Assembly: GCA_031273985.1 (NCBI GenBank)
Contig: JAISQV010000162.1
Location: 1 to 11,251, forward strand
Length of the DNA: 11,251 bases
From: Spirochaetaceae bacterium
GTDB lineage: Bacteria; Spirochaetota; Spirochaetia; Treponematales; Breznakiellaceae
Reading direction: 5' to 3'
Shown here: one piece after another, positions 4,883-11,251 of the stretch
Layout of the letters: each line of letters starts with the position of its first letter
Numbering within the stretch: the stretch's first letter is position 1
Program-made: the position numbers and the translations under genes
Notes under the pieces: model-generated
The model's input: only the letters and a program-made list of their open reading frames with translations
The model's database searches: none
Told to the model about the DNA's origin: nothing

Positions 4883-6028
4883 ATGTTTGACGATTGTATC
4901 ATCATGGCCGGCGGGTCCGGCACCCGGCTCTGGCCAGCCTCAACTTCCCGTTTTCCCAAGCAGTTTTTGCCGGGGCCGGGGGGAAAGAGCTTCTTTTTGC
5001 AGGCCCTGGAGCGGGGCCTTGCCCTTACGCCGGGGAACGCCTCCGCCGCGCCGCCGGGCCGGGTCATCGTCATAGCCGGGAAGGGCCACGCCGCCCATGC
5101 CGCCGCCGCCTGCGCCGCGCTGCCTGCGGAAGAACGGGGGCGGATACTCCTCCTCATCGAACCCCTGGCCCGGAATACGGCCCCTGCCATCGCCTGCGGC
5201 ACGGTATTTGCGGAGCTTACACGGGGGGAACGGAATATTCTGGTGCTGACAAGCGATCACAGTATAGAACCGGCGGGGGAATTCCGTGCCGCCGCCGCCG
5301 CCGCCGCCGCTTGCAGCAGGGAAAATCTGGTGCTTTTTGGCATTAAGCCCGGACGCCCGGAAACCGGCTACGGTTACATTGAGGCGGCGGAGGCGGCGAA
5401 CCGGACGGAAGCGGCGGCCCTCTACCGGGTGGCGTCCTTCCGGGAAAAGCCGGAGCGCGCCGAGGCTGAACGCTTCCTCGCGGCGGGAAACTTCTACTGG
5501 AATTCCGGAATGTTCGCCTTTTCAAGCTCCTTCATGCGGGAAGAATTCCGCCGGAGCGCCCCGGAGATTCTGCGGCCCTTCGAGCGCCTGGAAAGCCCCC
5601 CCGAAGGGGCCTTTACGAGCCTTGGGGGCATACGGGCGCTGGAAAACTGGCCGGGCCTCGCCGGGGCCTACGCGGAAGCGGAGCCCATCTCCCTGGATTA
5701 TGCCATTGCCGAAAAGTGCCGCCGCACCCTCATGGTGGCGGGGAGCTTCCGCTGGCTCGATGCGGGCAGTTGGGATGAGTACGCCCGGCTTATGGACGGG
5801 GCCGCAGGCCAGGGGGCCGCCGGGGTCTATGCGGTCCCCGGGGGGGGGTCCTGCTTTGTGGACGCCGATATTCCCGTAGCCCTCTGCGGGGTGGAGGACC
5901 TTATCGTAGTGATCCGCAGCGGAAAAAACGGCCCCCCGGCCGCATTGATCGCCAAAAAAGGGGAAACCCAGCGCGTAAGGGACATCGTTGAGCAGTTGAG
6001 GAGCGCCGGGCGGGAGGACCTGCTGTAG
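4883..6028 (+). CDS. manC: Mannose-1-phosphate guanylyltransferase (GDP-mannose pyrophosphorylase), single-domain
   Basis: This enzyme makes GDP-mannose from mannose 1-phosphate and GTP, feeding cell-surface glycan synthesis. The 381-residue protein has the nucleotidyltransferase loop GGSGTRLWP (10-18) with K26 in SRFPKQF, ETGYGYIE (160-167), the FREKP lysine motif (K189), WNSGMF (206-211), LDYAIAEK (271-278) and WLDAGSWDE (291-299). It ends without the phosphomannose-isomerase domain found in bifunctional ManC/AlgA proteins. ATG at 4883 is chosen because GGAGG (4871-4875) lies 7 nt upstream; an in-frame ATG at 4862 lacks this. Two slippage-prone tracts lie in the gene: (GCC)7 at 5288-5308, giving an eight-alanine run, and a run of nine G at 5840-5848. 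Its stop is 2 nt from that of smc. NDP-hexose specificity is inferred from motifs. Confidence 0.9.
   Translation: MFDDCIIMAGGSGTRLWPASTSRFPKQFLPGPGGKSFFLQALERGLALTPGNASAAPPGRVIVIAGKGHAAHAAAACAALPAEERGRILLLIEPLARNTAPAIACGTVFAELTRGERNILVLTSDHSIEPAGEFRAAAAAAAACSRENLVLFGIKPGRPETGYGYIEAAEAANRTEAAALYRVASFREKPERAEAERFLAAGNFYWNSGMFAFSSSFMREEFRRSAPEILRPFERLESPPEGAFTSLGGIRALENWPGLAGAYAEAEPISLDYAIAEKCRRTLMVAGSFRWLDAGSWDEYARLMDGAAGQGAAGVYAVPGGGSCFVDADIPVALCGVEDLIVVIRSGKNGPPAALIAKKGETQRVRDIVEQLRSAGREDLL
5288..5308 (+). repeat. (GCC)7 microsatellite in manC
   Basis: Seven GCC codons in a row, followed by GCT, encode eight alanines in a helix of the ManC nucleotidyltransferase domain. Changes in copy number would keep the reading frame. 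Confidence 0.85.
5840..5848 (+). repeat. Nine-G homopolymer in manC
   Basis: CCCC is followed directly by nine G residues encoding G320-G322 of ManC. A one-base slip would change the last 60 or so residues and could act as a reversible on/off switch. Poly-G tracts are known to vary in length in Treponema pallidum. Confidence 0.85.
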
Positions 6029-6030
6029 GC

Positions 6031-9012
6031 TTAGCCGCCGCCTGCCGCTGTTCCCGCCGCGCCGGAGCGTATGGGCCGGAGCTGCTCCTCGCTTACCAGG
6101 GCCGGGTCGTCGATGCCGGGGGGGAGTTCCCGGCCCTCCTCGGGCTCAATCTCCTCCTCCTCGAAGGGGAACTCCTCGTCTTGGGGTTCCGCGATGACCG
6201 CCTGCTCCCCGTGTTCCAGCCGCACGGAGATGACCTTGGTAATGCCGAATTCTTCCATGGTAACGCCGAGCAGTGTCGCCGCGCCGGTAACGGTTTTCTT
6301 GTTGTGCGTGATGACGATGAACTGGCTTGTGCCGCCGAACTCCCGGAGCAGCTGGACGAAGCGGCTCACATTTTCCTCGTCCAGGGCGGCGTCTATCTCG
6401 TCCAGCAGGCAGAAGGGGCTGGGCTTGACCATGTAGGTGGCGAAGAGCAGGGCCACGGCGGTCATGGATTTTTCGCCCCCGGAAAGGAGCGTGATGTTTT
6501 CGAGCTTCTTTCCCGGAGGCTGGGCGTAGATTTCTATGCCCGTCTCAAGGACATGGTTGCTGTCCTGCAGGCGCAGCTCCGCCCGGCCGCCGCCGAAGAG
6601 CCGGCGGAACATATTGTGAAAATTCTTTTTTATGCGGTTGTAGGTATTGATGAAGAGCTCGGAGCTTTCAGCGCGAATCTCGGCGGTGATGGCCTCCAGG
6701 TCGTCCCTGGCCTTGGTCAGATCGGCGAGCTGCCTGGAGAGGAATTCGTAGCGCTCCTGGGTTTCCGCGAATTCCTCCGGGGCCATAAGATTCACCGCGC
6801 CCAGGTCCCGGAACTTGCCCCGGGCGGCGCTGAGTTTTTCCCGGAGTTCCCCCGGCGCTGCGGTGATGGTGAAGATCCGTTCCTCGAATTCCATGAGGTC
6901 CCGGCTGTGAGTCTCCCGGAAATTTTCCTGGATATTGCGAATCACCGTCTCGGTCTCGACTAGTTCCAGGTGGGTCCGCTCCAGCTTTTCCTGCACCTTG
7001 GCCAGATCGGCCATGCGCTTCTTGATGCTCGCCTGCTTCCCCGCCAGATCCCCGTTTTGCCGGGCTATGTCCTTTTCCAGCTTTTCTAAATCTGCCGCCA
7101 GACGGAGGCCCTGCTGCTCTATGCCGGCCAGCTCCTCCTCCGTTCCCGCTATGCGTTCCCCAATTTCGCCGAAACGTTTACGGGCCAGGAAAAGCTCGCC
7201 CTCCACCGTCTTGAGCAGCGCCTCCTGGCCGGCAAGCTCCCGGCGGATCAGGCGGACCTGCTCCTCCGCGGCCTGGGCCTGGGCCTGAAGCTGCGCCCGG
7301 CTTACCCTAAGTTCCTCCAGGGTCCGCCGGTATTCGTTGATCCTGACGCCTAGCTCCTCGCTTTCCCGGCGCAGCTCCAGAATCCGCTCCCGGCGCTGGG
7401 CCGCCGCCTCCCGGGAAGCGCGGATCCGGGCGTCCAGGGCCCGCTTCCGGGTGATGATCCCCTCGGGGGCCAGAAAGTCGTCGAGAAAGGCCGGGGCGGT
7501 CTTGCGGTAAGCATCGAAGAGGCTCCGGGCGCTCTCCACGTGGAGCGCCGCCTCCCCCAGGGCCCCGGCCAGCCCCCCGGCTATGCGGCGGAGCTCCTCC
7601 GGGTCCAGCACCCCCCCGCCCTCGGCGGCCCGGCGGGCGGCGGCGGCCAGATCCCCCAGCAGCGCCTCCCGGCCGTCCAGCAGGGTCTTGAGCAGCCCCA
7701 GGGCCTTCTCCATAGCCGCCTCGGTACTGCGCCGCTCCGGGGCGGAGTAACCCGCGTCGCGAAGCCCCGCGTCCAGGGCCGCCACTATATCGTCGGTGAT
7801 CGCCTCCAGGTCCCGCTCCAGCCCGGCCCGCTCCGCGTCCAGGCCCCGAATCTCCTCCTCGTTCCGGCCTATGGCCCGGTTATTCTCCTCGATCCGGGCG
7901 CCGGCAAGCCGTATATTCTCCTCAAAGGAGCCAATATTTACCTCCAGGTCGCCGGCCTTGCGCCGCAGATCCCGGACCGTCTCCTCCTGCTCCTCCGCGT
8001 CCCCGGTCAGCTCCTCAATCTTGGCCTCCGCCGCCCGCTTCCGCCCCTCACCCTGGTCCAGGGCGTTCTTCGTCTCCTCCCGCTGCTCGGCGAGGAGCTT
8101 CGCCTCCTTTTCCAGGACATTCTTCTCCCCGCCCAGGCTGATGATCCGCTGCTGGCTTTCGATATAGAGCTTCTCCATGGAATTAACCAGGTCCATATTC
8201 TCCGCCAGGGAGCGGTTGATCCCGTCCAGATCCGCCTGAATTGCGTCCCGCTCGGCGCCGCGCCGCCGTATATCCTCGTTCCGCCCGTCCCGCTCGTAGC
8301 GGAATTGCTTCAGCCGGAGCAGCTGAATATCCAGCTCGTAGCCGAACATCTCCTCCCGCAGGGAGCGGTACAGCAGAGTCTTGTCCGCCTGCACCTTCAG
8401 GCTGTCGTAGGAGCGTTTCACCTCGCGGATAATCGTCTCCACCTGGCGCATATTCTCCTCGGTCTTGAGCAGCTTCCGCTCCGCCTCCTGACTCTTCACC
8501 TTGAAGCGCGTGATCCCCGCAGCCTCCTCAAAAAGATAGCGCCGCTCGTCGGGCTTCGAAGAAAGCACCTGATCTATCTTGCCCTGCTCCATCACCGAAT
8601 AGGCCGCCTTGCCCACCCCGGTATCCCAGAACAGCTCCCGGATATCCTTCAGCTTCACCTGATTGGCGTTGATGTAATACTCGCTCTCCCCGGAGCGGTA
8701 CAGCCGCCGCTTAATCTGAACCTCCGGCATCTCCATGGGGAGAATCCCCCCCTCATTGGCCAGGGTCAGCGTTACCTCCGCCACATTCAGGGCCCTGCGG
8801 TTCTCCGTACCGTTGAAGATCACATCCTCCATCTTCTCCGCCCGCAGGGACCGGGAAGCCTGCTCCCCCAGCACCCACTTAATGGCGTCCACCACATTGG
8901 ACTTACCGCAGCCATTGGGCCCCAGCAGCGCGGTGATCCCCCCCGCAAATTCCACCCGGGTACGGTCGGCAAAGGATTTGAAACCCAGCATTTCAAGACT
9001 TTTGAGAAACAA
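6031..9012 (-). CDS. smc: Chromosome partition/condensation ATPase SMC with non-canonical hinge region
   Basis: SMC dimers organise and help segregate the chromosome. The N-terminal head has Walker A GPNGCGKSN (31-39), the conserved FKSFADRT and the Q-loop region MEQGKIDQVL (141-150). The C-terminal head has GAVNLMAPEEF (738-748), the ABC signature LSGGEKSM (843-850), Walker B FCLLDEIDAALDE (867-879) and the switch histidine ITHNK (901-905). Two coiled-coil arms of about 240 residues each (about 170-410 and 530-770) flank residues 410-530. That segment is mostly alanine-rich helix and shows none of the glycine-rich hinge motifs of standard SMC. Total length is 993, against about 1,150-1,200 usually. 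After the head comes an acidic tail (943-960). The start is TTG at 9010-9012, with GGAG six nt upstream and the conserved MFLKSLEMLGFKSF opening. It converges on manC. Confidence 0.93.
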   Translation of the reverse strand: MFLKSLEMLGFKSFADRTRVEFAGGITALLGPNGCGKSNVVDAIKWVLGEQASRSLRAEKMEDVIFNGTENRRALNVAEVTLTLANEGGILPMEMPEVQIKRRLYRSGESEYYINANQVKLKDIRELFWDTGVGKAAYSVMEQGKIDQVLSSKPDERRYLFEEAAGITRFKVKSQEAERKLLKTEENMRQVETIIREVKRSYDSLKVQADKTLLYRSLREEMFGYELDIQLLRLKQFRYERDGRNEDIRRRGAERDAIQADLDGINRSLAENMDLVNSMEKLYIESQQRIISLGGEKNVLEKEAKLLAEQREETKNALDQGEGRKRAAEAKIEELTGDAEEQEETVRDLRRKAGDLEVNIGSFEENIRLAGARIEENNRAIGRNEEEIRGLDAERAGLERDLEAITDDIVAALDAGLRDAGYSAPERRSTEAAMEKALGLLKTLLDGREALLGDLAAAARRAAEGGGVLDPEELRRIAGGLAGALGEAALHVESARSLFDAYRKTAPAFLDDFLAPEGIITRKRALDARIRASREAAAQRRERILELRRESEELGVRINEYRRTLEELRVSRAQLQAQAQAAEEQVRLIRRELAGQEALLKTVEGELFLARKRFGEIGERIAGTEEELAGIEQQGLRLAADLEKLEKDIARQNGDLAGKQASIKKRMADLAKVQEKLERTHLELVETETVIRNIQENFRETHSRDLMEFEERIFTITAAPGELREKLSAARGKFRDLGAVNLMAPEEFAETQERYEFLSRQLADLTKARDDLEAITAEIRAESSELFINTYNRIKKNFHNMFRRLFGGGRAELRLQDSNHVLETGIEIYAQPPGKKLENITLLSGGEKSMTAVALLFATYMVKPSPFCLLDEIDAALDEENVSRFVQLLREFGGTSQFIVITHNKKTVTGAATLLGVTMEEFGITKVISVRLEHGEQAVIAEPQDEEFPFEEEEIEPEEGRELPPGIDDPALVSEEQLRPIRSGAAGTAAGGG

Positions 9013-9100
9013 GGCTAACTCCAGACTGAAAACCGTAGGCGGCCTTCAGCCCCCATAGTAGCGGAAACGCGGCGGGGAAGTATAGGAGGCGGGAATCAGG

Positions 9101-9241
9101 AGGGGGCCGAGCCCCCTACGCCCGGCCCAAGGTGCCGGGCTACCCCCTCTGCGGGGGGAGTCCCCCCCGCAACGCCCCCCCCATTCCAGGAGTTTGCGCT
9201 CCGCGCAAACTCCCAAGCTGAAGCCGCTTTGCGGCTTCAGC
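9101..9241. repeat. Cluster of five consecutive perfect hairpins
   Basis: Five inverted repeats follow one another. Arms 9101-9107/9111-9117 give 7 bp with a 3-nt loop, and 9120-9126/9134-9140 give 7 bp with a 7-nt loop. Arms 9151-9158/9163-9170 give 8 bp with a 4-nt loop. The last two, 9189-9199/9203-9213 and 9217-9227/9231-9241, each give 11 bp with a 3-nt loop. All stems are perfect and mostly GC. None is followed by a clear T-run on either strand, so they are not simple intrinsic terminators. They resemble REP-type palindromes or a folded leader RNA of smc. Confidence 0.75.
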
Positions 9242-9293
9242 AGCAACGCCCCCGGCCTTCTTCTCTTTAATCTTCTTCCTCTACTTTTCCTCT

Positions 9294-9322
9294 ACTTTTC
9301 CTCAGTTCCATAGCGGAAAAGT
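9294..9322. repeat. AT-rich hairpin repeat, member 2
   Basis: ACTTTTCC (9294-9301) pairs with GGAAAAGT (9315-9322) around a 13-nt loop containing CATAGC next to the right arm. An extra left arm lies at 9283-9290, and further right arms at 9331-9338 and 9347-9354 belong to the tandem array, so alternative pairings are possible. Confidence 0.7.
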
Positions 9323-9352
9323 TCCATAGCGGAAAAGTTCCATAGCGGAAAA
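9305..9352. repeat. 16-bp tandem repeat (three units), TTCC-N5-GGAA palindromic core
   Basis: Three identical copies of GTTCCATAGCGGAAAA lie head to tail at 9305-9320, 9321-9336 and 9337-9352, followed by a partial GTTCC. A fourth core, CCATAGCGGAAAAGT, lies at 9384-9398. Each unit contains TTCC-ATAGC-GGAA, a small inverted repeat that could be a half-site pair for a dimeric regulator. The period of about one and a half helical turns alternates the face of the helix. No protein binding these is identifiable here. Confidence 0.8.
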
Positions 9353-9370
9353 GTTCCCTTCGTGCCCTTT

Positions 9371-9398
9371 ACTTTTCCTTAAACCATAGCGGAAAAGT
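9371..9398. repeat. AT-rich hairpin repeat, member 3
   Basis: ACTTTTCC (9371-9378) pairs with GGAAAAGT (9391-9398) around a 12-nt loop ending CATAGC. It lies 18 nt beyond the stop of the minus-strand flavoprotein gene. It could shape that mRNA's 3' end, but no T-run follows. Confidence 0.7.
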
Positions 9399-9416
9399 GG
9401 TTATAAATCTTTATTC

Positions 9417-9917
9417 TTATTTGCGGGTCAAGTTTAGATCCCCCGGCGGGGGCCGGCGCTTGGCGGTAAAGGACTCCGCCCGTACCCGGTAGACCCGCAG
9501 GGCTTCCAGTTGCCCTTCGCCGAAGGTAAAATCGTCCCTGCCGGTCTGGTGTTTCATCAGCATCCTGAGGCCGTAGGCTTTCTCCTCCGGGGCCTCAAGA
9601 AATTCCAGGGTTCCGAAACCTATGACGCTCTCGTAGGCGTAACCGTAATCACAGGCGGCCTCCGCTTCCAGCAGCCCCTGCGCGTCGTCCATCTCAAAAC
9701 AGACCCGGGGGTTTTTCTTGAGGGTCTCCAGCTTCCTGCCTTCCGGGGCGCTGTGAAAGTACAATGTAAGGGCGCCGCCTTCCCAGCGGTACCCGAAATT
9801 CAGCGGGACCACGTAGGGCTGGTTATCCGCCGCCATGCCCAGCCTGAGAACCTTGCACCTGTCGATGATCCGCAGTTTTTCCTCCGCCCCGGTAATCTCC
9901 CGGTCCCTTCTTCGCAT
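9417..9917 (-). CDS. Pyridoxamine 5'-phosphate oxidase-like flavoprotein, Nim-type
   Basis: The 166-residue protein matches the NimA-like branch of the split-barrel FMN-binding family, cytosolic flavoproteins that include nitroimidazole reductases and many of unknown substrate. Visible family features are the opening MRRRDREIT, the first barrel strands LRLGMAADNQPYVVPLNFGY (24-43), LYFHSAPEGRKL (52-63) with a histidine and lysine in FMN-binding positions, PRVCFEMD, and YAYESVIGFGTLEFLEAPEEK. ATG at 9917 is chosen because GGAGG lies 5 nt upstream and the family's usual N-terminus starts there; the 32 codons before it are not family-like. It is divergent from cysS, with structured repeat B between them. 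Drug resistance should not be assumed. Confidence 0.85.
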   Translation of the reverse strand: MRRRDREITGAEEKLRIIDRCKVLRLGMAADNQPYVVPLNFGYRWEGGALTLYFHSAPEGRKLETLKKNPRVCFEMDDAQGLLEAEAACDYGYAYESVIGFGTLEFLEAPEEKAYGLRMLMKHQTGRDDFTFGEGQLEALRVYRVRAESFTAKRRPPPGDLNLTRK

Positions 9918-9933
9918 GGCAGCCTCCGCAAAA

Positions 9934-9962
9934 AGCCTAGCACAGGCGGCGAATCCTGTCAG
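9934..9962 (-). promoter_or_regulatory. Possible promoter of the Nim-type flavoprotein gene
   Basis: On the minus strand CTGACA (9957-9962, five of six matches to the -35 consensus) is separated by 17 nt from TAGGCT (9934-9939, a weak -10), which has TGC directly before it as in extended -10 promoters. Transcription would start very close to the ribosome binding site, leaving a leader of only about 10 nt. That weakens the case. Confidence 0.25.
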
Positions 9963-10034
9963 GAACCGACCGGGCCGGCGCATATAAGCGAGTCCGCGAA
10001 GGAGGCGAATCAACGCGAATTACGGATATGACAA

Positions 10035-10176
10035 TGCGGGGCATCCCCGCGTGAGCGGGCTCTTCCGCGCAAGGGATAGAGCGGAAATCCTTTTGCCGCA
10101 GGCAAAAGATTGCAGCGATAGCCCGGTCCCCAGCGCCTCCCCCGCGCAAGCGGGTTCTTCGCTGGGGATGCGCCCC
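10035..10176 (-). repeat. Structured dispersed repeat, copy B
   Basis: On the minus strand this element matches copy A (1063-1190). The same 9-bp TCCCCAGCG/CGCTGGGGA stem is present but encloses a longer loop with its own small GC hairpin. The conserved ACCGGGCTATCGCTGCAATC block follows (one indel and one substitution against A). The middle hairpin is CTTTTGCC/GGCAAAAG in place of A's longer stem. GGATTTCCGCT and CTATCCCTTGCGCGG are identical apart from one inserted T in A. It ends in GCGGGGATGCCCCGC, which resembles an inverted copy of the element's first bases, so the ends look like imperfect terminal inverted repeats. Read in this direction it lies 5' of the flavoprotein gene, as copy A lies 5' of the peptidase gene. 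Confidence 0.8.
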
Positions 10177-10203
10177 CCTCCCTGCTAACTTATCCCTTAT
10201 CCC

Positions 10204-10232
10204 TTGATTTTTTGCCTTCCTTCCGCTACCGT
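10204..10232 (+). promoter_or_regulatory. Possible promoter of cysS
   Basis: TTGATT (10204-10209) and TACCGT (10227-10232) are 17 nt apart and would start transcription just before the AGGGAGG ribosome binding site (10243-10249). The -10 match is poor, so this is tentative. Confidence 0.25.
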
Positions 10233-10253
10233 TGAAGCGCCTAGGGAGGAGCA

Positions 10254-11251
10254 ATGGCGCTCAGGTTATACAATACGCTGGGGCGGGAGGTTCAGGTTTT
10301 TGAGCCTCTCAGGCCGGGGAAGGCGGGGTTCTACGGCTGCGGCCCCACGGTGTACAACTATGCCCATATTGGGAATCTCAGGGCCTATGTGTTCCACGAT
10401 GTGCTGGTGAGAACTCTGGAGCGGCTGGGGCTGGACGTTACCCATGTGATGAACATTACCGATGTGGGGCATCTTTCCGGGGACGGCGACGAGGGCGACG
10501 ACAAGATGGTGAGGAGCGCCGAGGAACGGGGGAAGTCGGTGCTGGAGGTGGCGGAATTTTATACCGGGGCTTTTTTTGCGGATACGGAGCGGCTCAATAT
10601 CCGGCGGCCCACGGTGGTGTGCAGGGCCACGGAGCATATTGGCGAGATGATAGAGCTCATCCGGCGCATAGAGGCGGGGGGCTACACATATTCCGCGGGG
10701 GGCAATCTGTACTTCGATGTGGGCAGGTTTCCCCATTACGGGGAGCTGGCGCTGCTCAGGATGGAAACGCAGAATCAGGTTTCCCGCACGGGGCCGGACG
10801 GCAACAAGCGCAACCCCAGGGACTTTGTGCTGTGGTTTACCCGGAGTAAATTCGCAAACCGGGCGCTTACCTGGGACAGTCCCTGGGGCCGGGGCTACCC
10901 CGGCTGGCATATAGAGTGTTCCGCCATGAGCCTCAAGTACCTGGGGGAGCGTTTCGATATACACGCCGGGGGGGTGGACCATATTCCCGTGCATCACAGT
11001 AACGAGATAGCCCAGACCGAGGCCGCCACGGGGCTTCACCCCTGGGTGCGTTACTGGCTGCACAATGAATTTCTCGTTCTGGACCGGAGCAAGATGTCGA
11101 AGTCCTCCGGGAATTTTCTCACCCTCCAGAGTCTCATCGACGCCGGTTACGATCCGCTGGATTACCGTTACTTTCTTTTGGGCGGCCATTACCGGAGCCA
11201 GCTTCAGTTTTCTTTCGAGGGCCTGGACGGGGCCCGGAACGCCCGGAGGTC
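10254..11251 (+). CDS. cysS: Cysteinyl-tRNA synthetase, 3' end beyond the window
   Basis: CysS attaches cysteine to tRNA-Cys in the cytosol. The first 332 codons are present out of roughly 460-500 in the family, and the frame is open at the right edge. The class I signature HIGN occurs as YGCGPTVYNYAHIGNLR (H38-N41), and KMSKS is at 280-284 in SKMSKSSGNF. Zinc ligands expected for CysS are all present: C29, C222 in WHIECSAMS, H247 in HIPVHHSNE and E251. ATG at 10254 has AGGGAGG (10243-10249) just upstream and the conserved LRLYNTLGR opening. The missing part should contain the anticodon-binding domain. The sequence is very close to Treponema CysS as I remember it, which supports the organism guess. 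Confidence 0.97.
   Translation, partial: MALRLYNTLGREVQVFEPLRPGKAGFYGCGPTVYNYAHIGNLRAYVFHDVLVRTLERLGLDVTHVMNITDVGHLSGDGDEGDDKMVRSAEERGKSVLEVAEFYTGAFFADTERLNIRRPTVVCRATEHIGEMIELIRRIEAGGYTYSAGGNLYFDVGRFPHYGELALLRMETQNQVSRTGPDGNKRNPRDFVLWFTRSKFANRALTWDSPWGRGYPGWHIECSAMSLKYLGERFDIHAGGVDHIPVHHSNEIAQTEAATGLHPWVRYWLHNEFLVLDRSKMSKSSGNFLTLQSLIDAGYDPLDYRYFLLGGHYRSQLQFSFEGLDGARNARR

Larger units (their letters stand above)
9013..9416. other. Non-coding segment between smc and the flavoprotein gene
   Basis: No gene is supported here. It must contain the smc promoter; a TATACT on the minus strand at 9079-9084 could be a -10 box, but no matching -35 is evident. The rest is five consecutive hairpins (9101-9241), a pyrimidine-rich tract (about 9257-9300), a 16-bp tandem array (9305-9352) and two AT-rich hairpins, described separately. 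The dodecamer GCAACGCCCCC follows both hairpin 3 (9169-9179) and hairpin 5 (9243-9253). Confidence 0.65.
9918..10253. other. Divergent intergenic segment between the flavoprotein gene and cysS
   Basis: No gene is supported in these 336 bases. From the left it holds a possible flavoprotein promoter (9934-9962), about 70 bases with no clear signal, structured repeat B (10035-10176), a short duplicated TTATCCC motif (10190-10203), and the cysS promoter and ribosome-binding region. Confidence 0.6.

Noticed and set aside
5288..5308. (GCC)7 as a phase-variation switch
   Set aside because: Trinucleotide changes keep the frame, so it can only vary the length of an alanine run.
7540..9018. 492-codon open frame antisense to smc
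   Set aside because: SMC on the opposite strand has full family motifs; this frame is Leu/Pro-rich with no domain and is open because the codons are GC-rich.
9305..9400. Possible CRISPR array
   Set aside because: The repeats are 16 bp and directly adjacent, with no spacers and no cas genes.
10266..11189. 307-codon open frame antisense to cysS
   Set aside because: CysS shows all catalytic and zinc motifs; the antisense product has no recognisable domain and no ribosome binding site.

Overview
The window looks like chromosomal DNA from a GC-rich, host- or gut-associated spirochaete, probably a Treponema-like lineage. The support is indirect. The CysS and SMC proteins read like the Treponema versions I know. 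There is an alanine/charge-rich DUF4398-type lipoprotein, a queuosine-reductase-like protein without its C-terminal extension, and an SMC whose centre is not a canonical hinge. No rRNA or tRNA gene is present to fix the taxonomy.

Layout, left to right. (i) An Rpn-family (PD-(D/E)XK) nuclease gene on the minus strand (93-995) has a very strong internal ribosome binding site and in-frame ATG that could make a separate 101-residue C-terminal protein. (ii) A divergent intergenic segment carries structured repeat A (1063-1190). (iii) A plus-strand pair follows: a secreted NlpC/P60 peptidase fused to a predicted 8-strand beta-barrel, then a QueG-like Fe-S reductase that appears to start at a CTG overlapping the upstream stop. 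(iv) A minus-strand lipoprotein converges on it. (v) A structured non-coding segment (3732-4063) precedes a minus-strand metallophosphoesterase. (vi) manC (plus) converges on a long minus-strand smc, with 2 nt between the stops. (vii) About 400 bp of non-coding DNA (9013-9416) holds five consecutive perfect hairpins, a 16-bp tandem repeat and two AT-rich hairpins. (viii) A Nim/pyridoxamine-oxidase-like flavoprotein lies on the minus strand. (ix) Structured repeat B (10035-10176), homologous to repeat A but inverted, comes next. (x) cysS runs off the right edge.

The genes are mostly housekeeping or envelope: cell-wall cleavage, tRNA modification and charging, GDP-mannose supply, chromosome organisation. 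They do not form one pathway. The unusual content is mainly non-coding and translational. It comprises the paired A/B element with compensatory stem changes, a second hairpin family (3942-3970, 9294-9322, 9371-9398) with compensatory arm changes, the TTCC-N5-GGAA tandem array, the possible intragenic Rpn short product, and the CTG start. No complete transposase, phage gene or CRISPR array is visible.
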